NCBI RefSeq assembly: GCF_964065165.1
Contig: NZ_OZ061549.1
Coordinates: 1,054,001 to 1,118,000 of the forward strand
Direction of reading: 5' to 3'
Source of the DNA: Levilactobacillus yonginensis
GTDB taxonomy: Bacteria > Bacillota > Bacilli > Lactobacillales > Lactobacillaceae
DNA: 64,000 nt
In this document: positions 9,319-16,989 of the stretch, in pieces
How the letters are laid out: the number at the start of each line of letters is the position of its first letter
How positions within the stretch are numbered: the first letter of the stretch is position 1
Program-made: the position numbers and the translations under genes
The notes under the pieces: generated by a model
The model's database searches: none
The model's input: only the letters and a program-made list of their open reading frames with translations
What the model was told of the DNA's origin: nothing

Positions 9319-9351
9319 AAGGTTTGAGATGAACATCTCGAACCTTTTTTT
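9319..9351 (+). terminator. Terminator of the LCP gene
   Basis: A 13-bp stem (AAGGTTTGAGATG with its complement, one G-T pair) with a two-base loop is followed by seven T. Confidence 0.9.
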
Positions 9352-9372
9352 ATGCCGTCGTATAAATTTAAC

Positions 9373-9401
9373 TTGTCACGTAAATTAAAGTCCTGTAATA
9401 T
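9373..9401 (+). promoter_or_regulatory. Promoter of the metal-binding lipoprotein gene
   Basis: TTGTCA, 17-base spacer, TAATAT. The -10 box is the left edge of the 37-bp palindrome that follows, so repressor binding would block RNA polymerase. Confidence 0.65.
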
Positions 9402-9432
9402 CTAAATAGTAATTATTACTATCTAGATATTA
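9396..9432 (+). promoter_or_regulatory. 37-bp palindromic operator (Zur-like core)
   Basis: The sequence from 9396 to 9432 is an almost perfect palindrome centred on 9414; only one pair of positions and the centre break the symmetry. The core TAGTAATTATTACTA resembles the Bacillus Zur box core TCGTAATNATTACGA. It begins in the -10 box and ends at the ribosome-binding site. Regulation by a Fur-family (Zur-like) or other metalloregulator is inferred from the motif and the gene that follows. Confidence 0.65.
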
Positions 9433-9447
9433 AGGAGTGTTTTTTAA

Positions 9448-10347
9448 ATGTCAGTTTTTTTAAAGAAATTTTCAGTTATTGGGGTGCTACTGCTAGCTCT
9501 ATTCACGTTGACTGCTTGTCGTCATCAGTCGCAGTCAACGACCACTCGGACCAAACCAATCCACGTTGTCGCTAGTCTAGACTTTTACGGTGAGGTCGCT
9601 CGAGCCGTTCTAGGGGACCACGGAACCGTCACCACGATTATTAAAAGCGCAAGCGTTGACCCCCATGACTTTGAACCCACTCCCCAGGACGCAGCTGCGG
9701 TCTCTCATGCCACTATCGCTTTAGCTAACGGACTTGGCTATGATGCCTGGATGCAAAAGTTGATCAAAAGTAGTGGCAATGATCATCTTAAGGGTATCCA
9801 GGTCGGTGAAGATGTCATGGCCAAGAAAATGGGAGCTAACGAACATATCTGGTATGATCCCGAAACAATGACACGTCTGGCAACGTACTTAGCCACCCAA
9901 TTTGGCAAGACTGCTCCCAAATATCGGTCCATTTACCAAAAAAATGCAAACAGGTACATCCAACAGCTAGCCCCATTGCAGCGTCAAATAAAAAAGTTAA
10001 AACAAGGAAGTGACCACCGTGCTGTCGATGTTAGCGAACCAGTCTTTGACTATGCGCTCAACGCGCTGGGCTACCGACGACTTAATCAGCAATTTGAAAT
10101 AGCTGTCGAGAACGGTACTGACCCTACTCCTAAAACCATTCGAAACATGCAGAATGACATTAAGCAACGCAAAATTGCTTTCTTTGTTAACAATAGTCAG
10201 ACTAGCGATAAAACCGTCAAATCATTGGTTAAACTGGCCAATACCCATCACGTGCCTGTTCTTAATGTGACAGAAACGTTGCCGCAGGGGAAGACCTATC
10301 GTTCGTGGATGACCAGCCAGTATACCCAATTAGAACGAATTCAATAA
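9448..10347 (+). CDS. Metal ABC transporter substrate-binding lipoprotein (ZnuA/AdcA/MntA type)
   Basis: A 299-residue exported lipoprotein: lipobox LTAC with the lipidated cysteine at 24, then a cluster A-I binding fold. Likely metal ligands are His73 (DPHDFEPT), His133 (NEHIWYDP) and Glu197 (VSEPVFDY). The histidine-rich loop of zinc-specific ZnuA is absent, and glutamate at the third position is more like manganese-type binders, so Zn versus Mn stays open. No permease or ATPase gene lies next to it, so it must work with a transporter encoded elsewhere. AAGGAG sits 10 bases before the ATG. The palindrome across its promoter suggests metal-dependent repression. Confidence 0.88.
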   Translation: MSVFLKKFSVIGVLLLALFTLTACRHQSQSTTTRTKPIHVVASLDFYGEVARAVLGDHGTVTTIIKSASVDPHDFEPTPQDAAAVSHATIALANGLGYDAWMQKLIKSSGNDHLKGIQVGEDVMAKKMGANEHIWYDPETMTRLATYLATQFGKTAPKYRSIYQKNANRYIQQLAPLQRQIKKLKQGSDHRAVDVSEPVFDYALNALGYRRLNQQFEIAVENGTDPTPKTIRNMQNDIKQRKIAFFVNNSQTSDKTVKSLVKLANTHHVPVLNVTETLPQGKTYRSWMTSQYTQLERIQ

Positions 10348-10468
10348 TTGGATACGCTGATGCAACCAAGACGTCCACTATTTTTGCTGGTCAACAGTTT
10401 ACCAGAATTCTCCATCTGGTTAAATCCATGGTTCAATCACGATAGCTTATAATACCTTAACTACGGCA

Positions 10469-10489
10469 AGGACTGATCAGATCGGTCCT
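10469..10489 (+). repeat. 21-base palindrome between two candidate promoters
   Basis: AGGACTGATC and its near-complement GATCGGTCCT flank a single A (one G-T position). It lies 15 bases after a perfect TATAAT box and upstream of the EAL gene promoter. It could be an operator or a hairpin in an early transcript; it lacks a T-run. Confidence 0.55.
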
Positions 10490-10583
10490 AACGCCTCACG
10501 CACAAATGGACTGCAATCCCAATAATCATTGGAGTAAGTGAGTCATACTATTCCGAAGTTACCACACTAAAAGATATATGTCG

Positions 10584-10611
10584 TTGTGCTTTTTGAATAT
10601 TGCGTTAAAAT
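10584..10611 (+). promoter_or_regulatory. Promoter of the EAL gene
   Basis: TTGTGC, 16-base spacer, TAAAAT, 57 bases upstream of the EAL start codon. Confidence 0.6.
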
Positions 10612-10668
10612 AGATTTAAACTTATCAGAACGAACGGCCCTTTAAAGCGTCCAAAGGAGAGGATCGGC

Positions 10669-11316
10669 ATGTATCGATTTTTCGTACAGCCTCAAATAAA
10701 TCAAGATGATAACCGAGTCTTTGGTTACGAAGTTTTACTCCGCAAGCAGGAAAACGATACCTGGGTTTTGCCTAAACACTTTACGGATATTTCCGTAACC
10801 GATCAGGCGAAACTCCTAGAAGAAGCAGCAGCATCCCTACACACCGCTGTTAATAACCAAGTCTTGGCTTTTAATCTTAACAATCAACAACTACGGGATC
10901 CCCTGACTTTAGGGACAATTATTGCGCTGAAGAAGCGTATTGCCCCCGCAGCTCTCACGATTGAATTAACGGAAGCCCCCACCCTCGATGAGATGAAACT
11001 CTTCAGTATGTCCGTCCATCAGTATGGCATTGGTTTAGTATTGGATGACGTAGGTACTGGTAGTAACACCTACGAAAATATTCGTTTTCTCTTACCCTTC
11101 GTGGATGAAATCAAGTTTGCCATGCAGAATTTGCGGATGAGTGGCGAAGGTGATTTAATTCCAGCTAGCTTAGCTTTCTGGGCACAAACCGCCCGCGACT
11201 TCCGCCTCCGGCTCGTTCTGGAAGGTGTTGAGAATGAACAGGATCAGGAACTTGCCAAACAATTTGGCATAACGCTTCATCAAGGGTATCTATATGGAAA
11301 ACCTAGTTTAGTTTAA
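10669..11316 (+). CDS. EAL-domain cyclic-di-GMP phosphodiesterase
   Basis: A 215-residue protein consisting of an EAL domain alone, without sensor or membrane segment. All eight residues usually needed for metal and c-di-GMP binding can be assigned: Glu21 (GYEVLLR, the EAL position), Asn69 (FNLN), Glu102 (ELTE), Asp126-Asp127 (DDVGTG), Lys149 (EIKF), Glu185 (LEGVE) and Gln205 (HQGYLYGKP). The aspartate after the conserved lysine is replaced by Ala. The expected reaction is hydrolysis of c-di-GMP to pGpG in the cytoplasm. The ATG follows AAGGAGAGG. The next gene is a GGDEF protein, but a terminator separates the two. Confidence 0.88.
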   Translation: MYRFFVQPQINQDDNRVFGYEVLLRKQENDTWVLPKHFTDISVTDQAKLLEEAAASLHTAVNNQVLAFNLNNQQLRDPLTLGTIIALKKRIAPAALTIELTEAPTLDEMKLFSMSVHQYGIGLVLDDVGTGSNTYENIRFLLPFVDEIKFAMQNLRMSGEGDLIPASLAFWAQTARDFRLRLVLEGVENEQDQELAKQFGITLHQGYLYGKPSLV

Positions 11317-11339
11317 AAAACTTATTTTAAGCGCAAAGA

Positions 11340-11371
11340 GGGTCTGAGACAAAAATCTCAGACCTTTTTTT
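11340..11371 (+). terminator. Terminator of the EAL gene
   Basis: A 9-bp stem (GGTCTGAGA/TCTCAGACC) with a CAAAAA loop and an uninterrupted T-run. Confidence 0.92.
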
Positions 11372-11380
11372 ACGCCTCAA

Positions 11381-11414
11381 ACGTATACGGTTGAAACGTA
11401 TACGGTTGAAACGT
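11381..11414 (+). repeat. Tandem repeat of a 15-base unit
   Basis: The unit ACGTATACGGTTGAA occurs at 11381-11395 and 11396-11410, followed by a third partial ACGT. It contains the palindrome CGTATACG. It lies directly after the EAL terminator in the leader side of the GGDEF gene; function unknown. Confidence 0.8.
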
Positions 11415-11705
11415 GCGACAAAAGGCAGTCCGTTCCACTTAGCCGCGATAGACAAGCAATCCAAGATCGAGAATTATTCGTCTACTAGCGTTATCGCTCA
11501 TTAACTAACCTGTTTAATCTCGCCCTATTTTTAGGGACACCCTTTTAAATCCGTTACCAAATTGGGTGAGTCAGTACTGTTTTCTCTGTCCACTTTTAAA
11601 AAACTGTTTCGTTATCATGGAAAAAGCACTGGTAACACGTTAATATGTGATAATGAAATTAATTGATACTAAAACCTATTTATTCGGATTGGATGGTGAC
11701 TCGCA

Positions 11706-12836
11706 TTGACTTGGTCCCACTGGTTCGTGACACCGGCCGTCACTAGTCTCTTCTTTCTTCTGGGTGTCCTAACCCTATACTGGTTTCTCACAAACGGGAT
11801 TATTCGTTTTCTTAAAAATCATGGCAAGCACCCTAACCCTGATCAGGTGCGGACTCACGTCGGAGTCATTTACATTACCCTATTGATTGTTGGTATGCAG
11901 TTAGCAGTTAACGGTACCTCTAACAGTTGGGTCTTCGCTAACTTTCAAATATTTGCAATTGTTTTCGTCAGCTACTTTTTACTGCTAGATATTCACTTTT
12001 GGCAGCTAGTCAGTGTCATTTTAATCTTCATGGCCGTCAATGGGACTATGTTCGTTGGCTTATCTTGGATTTTTGGTACCTTCTACATCGGCTTGTTCTA
12101 TGCAATGAAATTAGTAAAGAAACATCGTCACCATCACTGGCTAGACTTTGTGGATTATACGATAGCCAGTCTCACATTCTCAGCGGTTCTCTGGGGGCTA
12201 ATCGGCATACGCTTTGAGTTGCCCCATACAACGTTGATTTGGGAACTGATTTTCAGTTTCTTTCTGCTTACCATTATGTACATTTACTTGGGGACGTTAA
12301 TTTCCAGTGCTTCAACACTAGCCCAACTGACCTACACAACTAACTTTGATGAATTGACGAAGGTCAAAAACTACTTTGCCTTCAAAAATGATTTTGAGCG
12401 TGGATTTGGTCAGAGTAAACTTGCCAATCAACCACTGACCTTGATGTTATTTGATATTGACCACTTCAAAAATGTTAATGATACGTATGGTCATCTAGCC
12501 GGTGATTATGTGCTTAATAGAACGGCTAACCTAATCACCACTCAGTTACAAACTATTGATCCAGAATTATCGCTATACCGAACCGGAGGAGAAGAATTCA
12601 CGATTCTCTTCACTAATTACTCGATGCAACAAGCCCGGACCCACATTGATGCTATTGCGCAGTCCATTCGCGAAACCAAATTCGAACAGGCTGGTAATCA
12701 AATTACCGTTCGCCTTTCAGTTGGTGTGACCCAGGTCCGTCGAGCAGACGTCGAACAACTGGACGTTTATAAGCGAGCTGATCAAAACCTTTATTACTCT
12801 AAACGTCATGGCCGAGATCAAGTCACAGTTGGTTAA
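11706..12836 (+). CDS. Membrane GGDEF-domain diguanylate cyclase
   Basis: A 376-residue protein with about six membrane segments in residues 1-200 and a C-terminal GGDEF domain. Substrate and metal residues are present: FDIDHFKNVND (249-259) and the active-site motif GGEEF (294-298) in RTGGEEF. There is no RxxD inhibitory site upstream of GGEEF, so feedback inhibition through that site is unlikely. It should condense two GTP into c-di-GMP at the membrane; the signal sensed by the membrane part is unknown. The start is a TTG at 11706 with a weak GGATGGTGA site; nearby ATG and GTG codons are out of frame. It forms a make/break pair with the preceding EAL gene. Confidence 0.9.
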   Translation: MTWSHWFVTPAVTSLFFLLGVLTLYWFLTNGIIRFLKNHGKHPNPDQVRTHVGVIYITLLIVGMQLAVNGTSNSWVFANFQIFAIVFVSYFLLLDIHFWQLVSVILIFMAVNGTMFVGLSWIFGTFYIGLFYAMKLVKKHRHHHWLDFVDYTIASLTFSAVLWGLIGIRFELPHTTLIWELIFSFFLLTIMYIYLGTLISSASTLAQLTYTTNFDELTKVKNYFAFKNDFERGFGQSKLANQPLTLMLFDIDHFKNVNDTYGHLAGDYVLNRTANLITTQLQTIDPELSLYRTGGEEFTILFTNYSMQQARTHIDAIAQSIRETKFEQAGNQITVRLSVGVTQVRRADVEQLDVYKRADQNLYYSKRHGRDQVTVG

Positions 12837-12840
12837 AAGT

Positions 12841-12885
12841 AGCGTTGCTTCTTTCCAAATTGGAAATAGAAGCAACGCTTTTTTT
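12841..12885 (+). terminator. Terminator of the GGDEF gene
   Basis: A perfect 12-bp stem (AGCGTTGCTTCT/AGAAGCAACGCT) followed by seven T. Confidence 0.93.
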
Positions 12886-12923
12886 ACGACTTTTTTGGTA
12901 TTTCATATGAAAAAGGTTATAAG

Positions 12924-14237
12924 GTGAACGGGGTGAATAATCAACGTAGACATGTTATGGTAAAGCTACCAAAAATTCAGATTGGTGGTGGCTTCATGAG
13001 AGACCTTGGACAACTCTCCTATCATTTCGGCATCAAAGTAAGAATCTACCCTTCCGATCAGCAAAAACAATTAATTAAACGTAACGCTGATGCGTACCGC
13101 TTCGTTTACAATGAGCATCACGCCATTCGACAGCGCTTGGAACATCTTCATCAAATTAAACACCCACCTACCAAAGTCCACGCATTCATCCAACACCTCA
13201 CCAAAAGCTTAGACTATCAGCGTATGGCCCTTAATCATCCTTTCCTAGCAGATCCTCGAATTGACGCCCACGTCCGGCTACAGGCTGTCATTGACTATCG
13301 TACCCGGCAAGCAGCTTACCTGACCGGAAGTGCTAAACGTCCCCACTTTCTACGGAAGAGTTATACATGGCGGTACCAATTAGCTTGCCAGTATCACCAT
13401 CGGAGCCACGGTTCCCTCCGTAATGGATCGATTGCATTCACCGATGAACACCACGTCACGCTGCCCATCATTGGGCGGTTGCGGGTGGGTGGTTCTCAAT
13501 CCCGACTACTGACTCGGGATACCCCTATTCAAATTTGCTTGGCAACTTTGACTAAAGACGCCACTAACCACTACTACCTTTCTCTGCAGCTAACTAGTCC
13601 AGTCCCCTTCGTTCACCCTTTAAGCGCCCAAACACAGCCTATAGGTATCGACCTAAATACTGCCAATTTTTTGACCACTTCAACGGGCCATACTGTGGTC
13701 AATCCCCACTTCAATCGACGACTCAGTTCTCGCTTTAGAAAAGCTATGCGCCGATTAAGTTTGCAACGACGTTTGGCCCAAAAAGAAAGGCGACCCCTAA
13801 GGACCGCCAAAAATTACCAAAAACAACGCCAATGTGTGGCAAAACTACTCATTAAGTTACACCAGCAACGGGAAAACTTTCTACAACAATTGAGTACCCA
13901 AATTTTTCGCCAACACAATCTCGTGGTTGCAGAAGAGCTTCGTGGCCAGGACACAGCCCGTAACTACGCCATGTCTTGGCGCTTTCGCGACCCCGGTTGG
14001 ATCTCATTGCTAACCATGCTACGCTATAAAGCCCAGCTGTACGGGCGAACATTTATCACGGTTAATCCCGTCTCAACCACCCAAACCTGTAGCCACTGCG
14101 GTTACATCTTACACGGTCAGCAGAAACTAACTTGCCGTGAACGAACTTGGTGGTGTCCACACTGTCTAGCATTTCATCTCCGTGATCAGAACGCCGCCCA
14201 AAATATCTTAAATCGTGGACGGCTCCATCTAGCATAA
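12924..14237 (+). CDS. tnpB: TnpB-family RNA-guided nuclease (IS200/IS605 OrfB), stand-alone
   Basis: A 437-residue protein rich in Arg, His and Gln. Counting from GTG 12924, the RuvC residues are Asp243 (GIDLN), Glu337 (VVAEELRG) and Asp421 (RDQNAAQNI), all present. A zinc ribbon lies between with Cys389, Cys392, Cys411 and Cys414. The N-terminal GIKVRIYPSDQQ segment is the usual TnpB beginning; a GTG at 12933 or the ATG at 12996 (after GGTGGTGG) may be the true start. No tnpA (Y1 transposase) is adjacent. TnpB proteins cut DNA guided by an RNA that comes from the 3' end of their own gene and flank; here the 160 bases downstream are highly structured. High Arg/His content sets it apart from neighbours. 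Confidence 0.92.
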   Translation: MNGVNNQRRHVMVKLPKIQIGGGFMRDLGQLSYHFGIKVRIYPSDQQKQLIKRNADAYRFVYNEHHAIRQRLEHLHQIKHPPTKVHAFIQHLTKSLDYQRMALNHPFLADPRIDAHVRLQAVIDYRTRQAAYLTGSAKRPHFLRKSYTWRYQLACQYHHRSHGSLRNGSIAFTDEHHVTLPIIGRLRVGGSQSRLLTRDTPIQICLATLTKDATNHYYLSLQLTSPVPFVHPLSAQTQPIGIDLNTANFLTTSTGHTVVNPHFNRRLSSRFRKAMRRLSLQRRLAQKERRPLRTAKNYQKQRQCVAKLLIKLHQQRENFLQQLSTQIFRQHNLVVAEELRGQDTARNYAMSWRFRDPGWISLLTMLRYKAQLYGRTFITVNPVSTTQTCSHCGYILHGQQKLTCRERTWWCPHCLAFHLRDQNAAQNILNRGRLHLA

Positions 14238-14397
14238 TAACTCCCCCGTTCGGCAACTTGCGGGTTTGGCGTGATGAACAATACTTAACCTAGGAAAATC
14301 ACGCAAATTGCGGTTCCTTGGCTGCTAACCAAGGCTCGCAAGCGTCAATGACGCAGTTGACTACCAACCGTGGAACCATTGTGTCCACGTAACTAAC
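14238..14397 (+). ncRNA. Candidate omega-RNA scaffold / right end downstream of tnpB
   Basis: Stems that can be seen: GCGTGAT (14269-14275) with ATCACGC (14298-14304), CCTTGG (14316-14321) with CCAAGG (14329-14334), GTCAA (14344-14348) with TTGAC (14357-14361), and CGTGGA (14369-14374) with TCCACG (14384-14389). GGTT at 14312 can also pair with AACC at 14374. The position directly after tnpB and the density of stems match known guide-RNA scaffolds; expression is not shown by sequence. Confidence 0.5.
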
Positions 14398-14820
14398 CTA
14401 AAAATCTTCTTCGTCAACCGCCGGATCATCAGGATCTTCTACGTGACGAATTCCTGCTCTAGCTGCTGTTTCAATTCGTGGAATCACTTCCGCCAACGGT
14501 TGATTTTGACTCGACAATGCTTCAATTAACATTGGCAGGTTTAGCCCTGAAACGAGACCATATTTATCTGCATGTTGTGCAACAATTTGCTTAGCGGCAT
14601 TATAGGGCGACCCACCCCACAAATCCACTAAGAACAATAACTCATCAACCGGTTGCATTGCCTGAACCGCAGCCTGATAATGATTGGCCAGGTCTTCAAC
14701 GCTCTCCTTAGCGCCCAGAGTAACTGCCGTAACTTTGGGTGCTTTGCCAAAGATCATCTCGGCACTCTGTAAAATACCACGGGTAAACTCGCCGTGGCCA
14801 GTGACGATTATGGCTAACAT
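14398..14820 (-). CDS. Stand-alone PTS EIIA of the mannose/fructose/sorbose family
   Basis: A 140-residue protein starting MLAIIVTGHGEFTRG; His9 is the phosphorylation site of EIIA-Man. The body (LVDLWGGSPYNAA, GLNLPMLIEAL) is typical of the fold. Full ManX also carries EIIB, which is absent here, and no EIIB, EIIC or EIID gene is near. An acidic tail follows residue 125. Orphan EIIA domains are known in heterofermentative lactobacilli where the PTS is reduced; a regulatory role is possible. It starts with ATG behind AAAGGGATGG, 35 bases after the HAD phosphatase gene, probably one transcript. Confidence 0.88.
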   Translation of the reverse strand: MLAIIVTGHGEFTRGILQSAEMIFGKAPKVTAVTLGAKESVEDLANHYQAAVQAMQPVDELLFLVDLWGGSPYNAAKQIVAQHADKYGLVSGLNLPMLIEALSSQNQPLAEVIPRIETAARAGIRHVEDPDDPAVDEEDF

Positions 14821-14855
14821 GTTGCCATCCCTTTCCTCTTATATTTAAGGAACAA

Positions 14856-15467
14856 TTACATCAAGTCCAACATGGCTTGCGGCGTTATAAAGCGTACGTC
14901 AGGCGTGAAATTCCGCGGCTGACGGCCGTTCCAAGCGGCAAAACCAAAGGTCACACCGGCTGCCTTGGATGCCTCTGCATCATAAGCCGTATCACCAACG
15001 TATACTGTTTCGGCGGGAGTGGCCCCCAAACGCTGCATGGCTAACAAAATACCATCGGGTTCCGGCTTACCGTGGGCAACGTCTTCCGCAACGACGGCAA
15101 TACTCATCTCTGTGTCTAGGCCTTCAGCCTTCACGTCGCGCTCGTACTCAAATTGCTGTTTTGACGTCATAATTCCCAAGTGGGCGCCAGCTTCTCTTAA
15201 TGCTTTCAACGCAGGTTTGACGCCTGCATACACTTTAACTGATTCACGATATTGAGCCGTTCTCGGTCCCCAGGCAGCTAGCACGCCATCAACATCGGCG
15301 ATTCCTAGTCGTACTAACGCTTCACGACTGGGAATTCCAAAAGTCGTGACCAATTCTGCGTACTCACGGTCAATTCCCCTTTCGTGAAGAACGGCTTGCA
15401 AGGACTTCATGTACATCGCCTCCGTGTCTAACAACGTACCATCAATGTCAAAAATAAAATTTTTCAT
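14856..15467 (-). CDS. HAD-superfamily phosphatase (subfamily IA)
   Basis: A 203-residue protein with motif I DIDGTLLD (nucleophile Asp7, acid Asp9), motif II MTSK, motif III GKPEPDG and motif IV VGDTAYD, all in order. This is the beta-phosphoglucomutase/phosphoglycolate phosphatase branch; the particular substrate is not predictable. The ATG follows GAGGAG by 11 bases. Downstream in the same direction is the orphan EIIA gene. Confidence 0.88.
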   Translation of the reverse strand: MKNFIFDIDGTLLDTEAMYMKSLQAVLHERGIDREYAELVTTFGIPSREALVRLGIADVDGVLAAWGPRTAQYRESVKVYAGVKPALKALREAGAHLGIMTSKQQFEYERDVKAEGLDTEMSIAVVAEDVAHGKPEPDGILLAMQRLGATPAETVYVGDTAYDAEASKAAGVTFGFAAWNGRQPRNFTPDVRFITPQAMLDLM

Positions 15468-15514
15468 TTAAATAACTTCTCCTCAATCACAGGTTGGTTG
15501 ACCCTCAGTGTATC

Positions 15515-15547
15515 AAAAAAGGATGCAGTCATACCGACTACATCCTA
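15515..15547 (-). terminator. Terminator of the MATE transporter gene
   Basis: AGGATGYAGTC pairs with GACTRCATCCT around a short loop, and six T follow on the minus strand. Confidence 0.88.
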
Positions 15548-15564
15548 GTTTATCACGCTTTAGG

Positions 15565-16989
15565 TTAGGACTCTAATTTGGGAGATGCTGCCATCATCTT
15601 TGGGGCAGCCAAGTTTTTTTTCGTATTTTCGTTTTTCCCTTCAACCACATCAACTGAACGCTGCAAATTCCGCAATTGCTTAACTGCCCGAATCCAAGAT
15701 GGAACTAAAATTGCACATGATCCCAGCCAAGCTAATGGTTCCGCAGAAACTGCACCGGCATAGCCAAAGGCCTTAACCATGAATAAGGCAGCAAACACCC
15801 GCATGGTTAATTCCCCAACACCGGCCAGAGTGGGTAAAACACGCCGCCCTAATCCCTGAAGCGTGTTCCGGATAATGAATAGCACACTCAGTAACAGGTA
15901 CGTGCTACCAATAATATTGAAATACGTCTGTGACAAGTGAATGACGTTCTCGTCAGCAGTACCAATAATCAAAGTTACAATTGGCTTACCGAGGAAGATA
16001 ACCAAACCACCTGCGAAAACAGCAAAGCTTCCAGACAACCACAGCGTTTTCTTGACCCCTTCTAGAATTCGACCAAACTTACCTGCACCAAAGTTTTGTG
16101 CGGCAAATGTCGCCATTGTAACACCAAATGAAGACATTGGTAACGAACAAAGTTGGTCAACTTTAGATGCTGCGGTCGAAGCAGCAACGGAATCGGTCCC
16201 TAATGAATTCAGTGCCGCCTGCATGACCATCGTCCCAATTGCAATGATTGAGAGTTGGAAACCCATTGGCATCCCAGTGGAGAAATGTTGCCATAATTCA
16301 TTTAAATCAAACTTGAAGTCTTCTTTTGAAATGTGTAATAACGGAATTGACCGAACGATGTAACCAACACACAGTAGTGACGCGATTACTTGAGAAATAA
16401 CGGTCGCCCAACCAGCCCCGGCAACCCCCATATGAAAGACTAAAATGAACAATAATTCCAGGATCACGTTAACCACGGTCCCAATCATCAAGAAAATCAG
16501 GGGTGTCCGCGAATCACCTAATGCTCGAATAATGTTAGACAACAGGTTAAACGCCATGGATGCAAAGATACCAGCAAAAATAATACTGATAAAAGTTCGT
16601 GCATTGTCAAAAATTGAAGCCGGTGTTTGCATCAATTTCAAAATAGGATCAACAAATGCCAGCGCTAAAACCGTTAAAACAACCGTCATCAAAATCGAAA
16701 TGATAATGCTCGCAGCAAACGACCGCCGCACACCACGATAGTCACGTGCACCAAATCGTGTTGCTGTAATAATGGCCAAGCCGGCAGTTAAGCCCTGGGC
16801 AAAGCCAATAATCAGAAAGTTAATGGAACCGGTAGCTCCAACAGCGGCGAGCGCCTTGACACCAAGGGTTTGTCCCACAACAACGGTATCGGAGACGTTG
16901 TACAATTGCTGAAATAAGTTACCAATCAACAATGGAATCGTGAAAAAGAAAATAAGTTTCAGGGAATTGCCCTTGGTTAAGTCGCTCAT
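15565..16989 (-). CDS. MATE-family multidrug/Na+ efflux transporter
   Basis: About 12 membrane segments in 474 residues, with the paired MATE repeats (GNLFQQLYNVSDTVVVGQTLG near the N-terminus; the second repeat begins near GFQLSIIAIGTMVMQ). It is closest in feel to the MepA/DinF type; substrate unknown. The frame extends to 17079, but AAGGAGGTCGGCGT directly precedes the ATG at 16989, giving MSDLTKGNSLKL as the start. A lysine- and serine-rich cytoplasmic tail ends the protein. Confidence 0.88.
   Translation of the reverse strand: MSDLTKGNSLKLIFFFTIPLLIGNLFQQLYNVSDTVVVGQTLGVKALAAVGATGSINFLIIGFAQGLTAGLAIITATRFGARDYRGVRRSFAASIIISILMTVVLTVLALAFVDPILKLMQTPASIFDNARTFISIIFAGIFASMAFNLLSNIIRALGDSRTPLIFLMIGTVVNVILELLFILVFHMGVAGAGWATVISQVIASLLCVGYIVRSIPLLHISKEDFKFDLNELWQHFSTGMPMGFQLSIIAIGTMVMQAALNSLGTDSVAASTAASKVDQLCSLPMSSFGVTMATFAAQNFGAGKFGRILEGVKKTLWLSGSFAVFAGGLVIFLGKPIVTLIIGTADENVIHLSQTYFNIIGSTYLLLSVLFIIRNTLQGLGRRVLPTLAGVGELTMRVFAALFMVKAFGYAGAVSAEPLAWLGSCAILVPSWIRAVKQLRNLQRSVDVVEGKNENTKKNLAAPKMMAASPKLES

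Larger units (their letters stand above)
10348..10668. other. 321-base intergenic region before the EAL gene
   Basis: A perfect TATAAT (10448-10453) is followed by a 21-base palindrome (10469-10489), then the better EAL promoter at 10584-10611. No hairpin with a T-run ends the lipoprotein gene clearly; several CTGGT/ACCAG repeats at 10387-10420 could fold. I see no ORF with a ribosome site. Confidence 0.6.
11317..11705. other. 389-base region between the EAL and GGDEF genes
   Basis: Holds the EAL terminator, the 15-base tandem repeat and presumably the GGDEF promoter (AT-rich with TAATAT and GATAAT near 11641-11654, no clear -35). No coding frame is supported. Confidence 0.6.
12886..14397 (+). 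mobile_element. IS605-type tnpB-only element (boundaries approximate)
   Basis: tnpB plus short flanks set between two clear units: the GGDEF terminator on the left and the EIIA stop codon on the right. A palindrome TTTCATATGAAA lies at 12901-12912 in the left flank and several hairpins lie in the right flank. Elements of this family have subterminal hairpins and no inverted terminal repeats, so the exact ends cannot be read from one copy. Confidence 0.55.
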
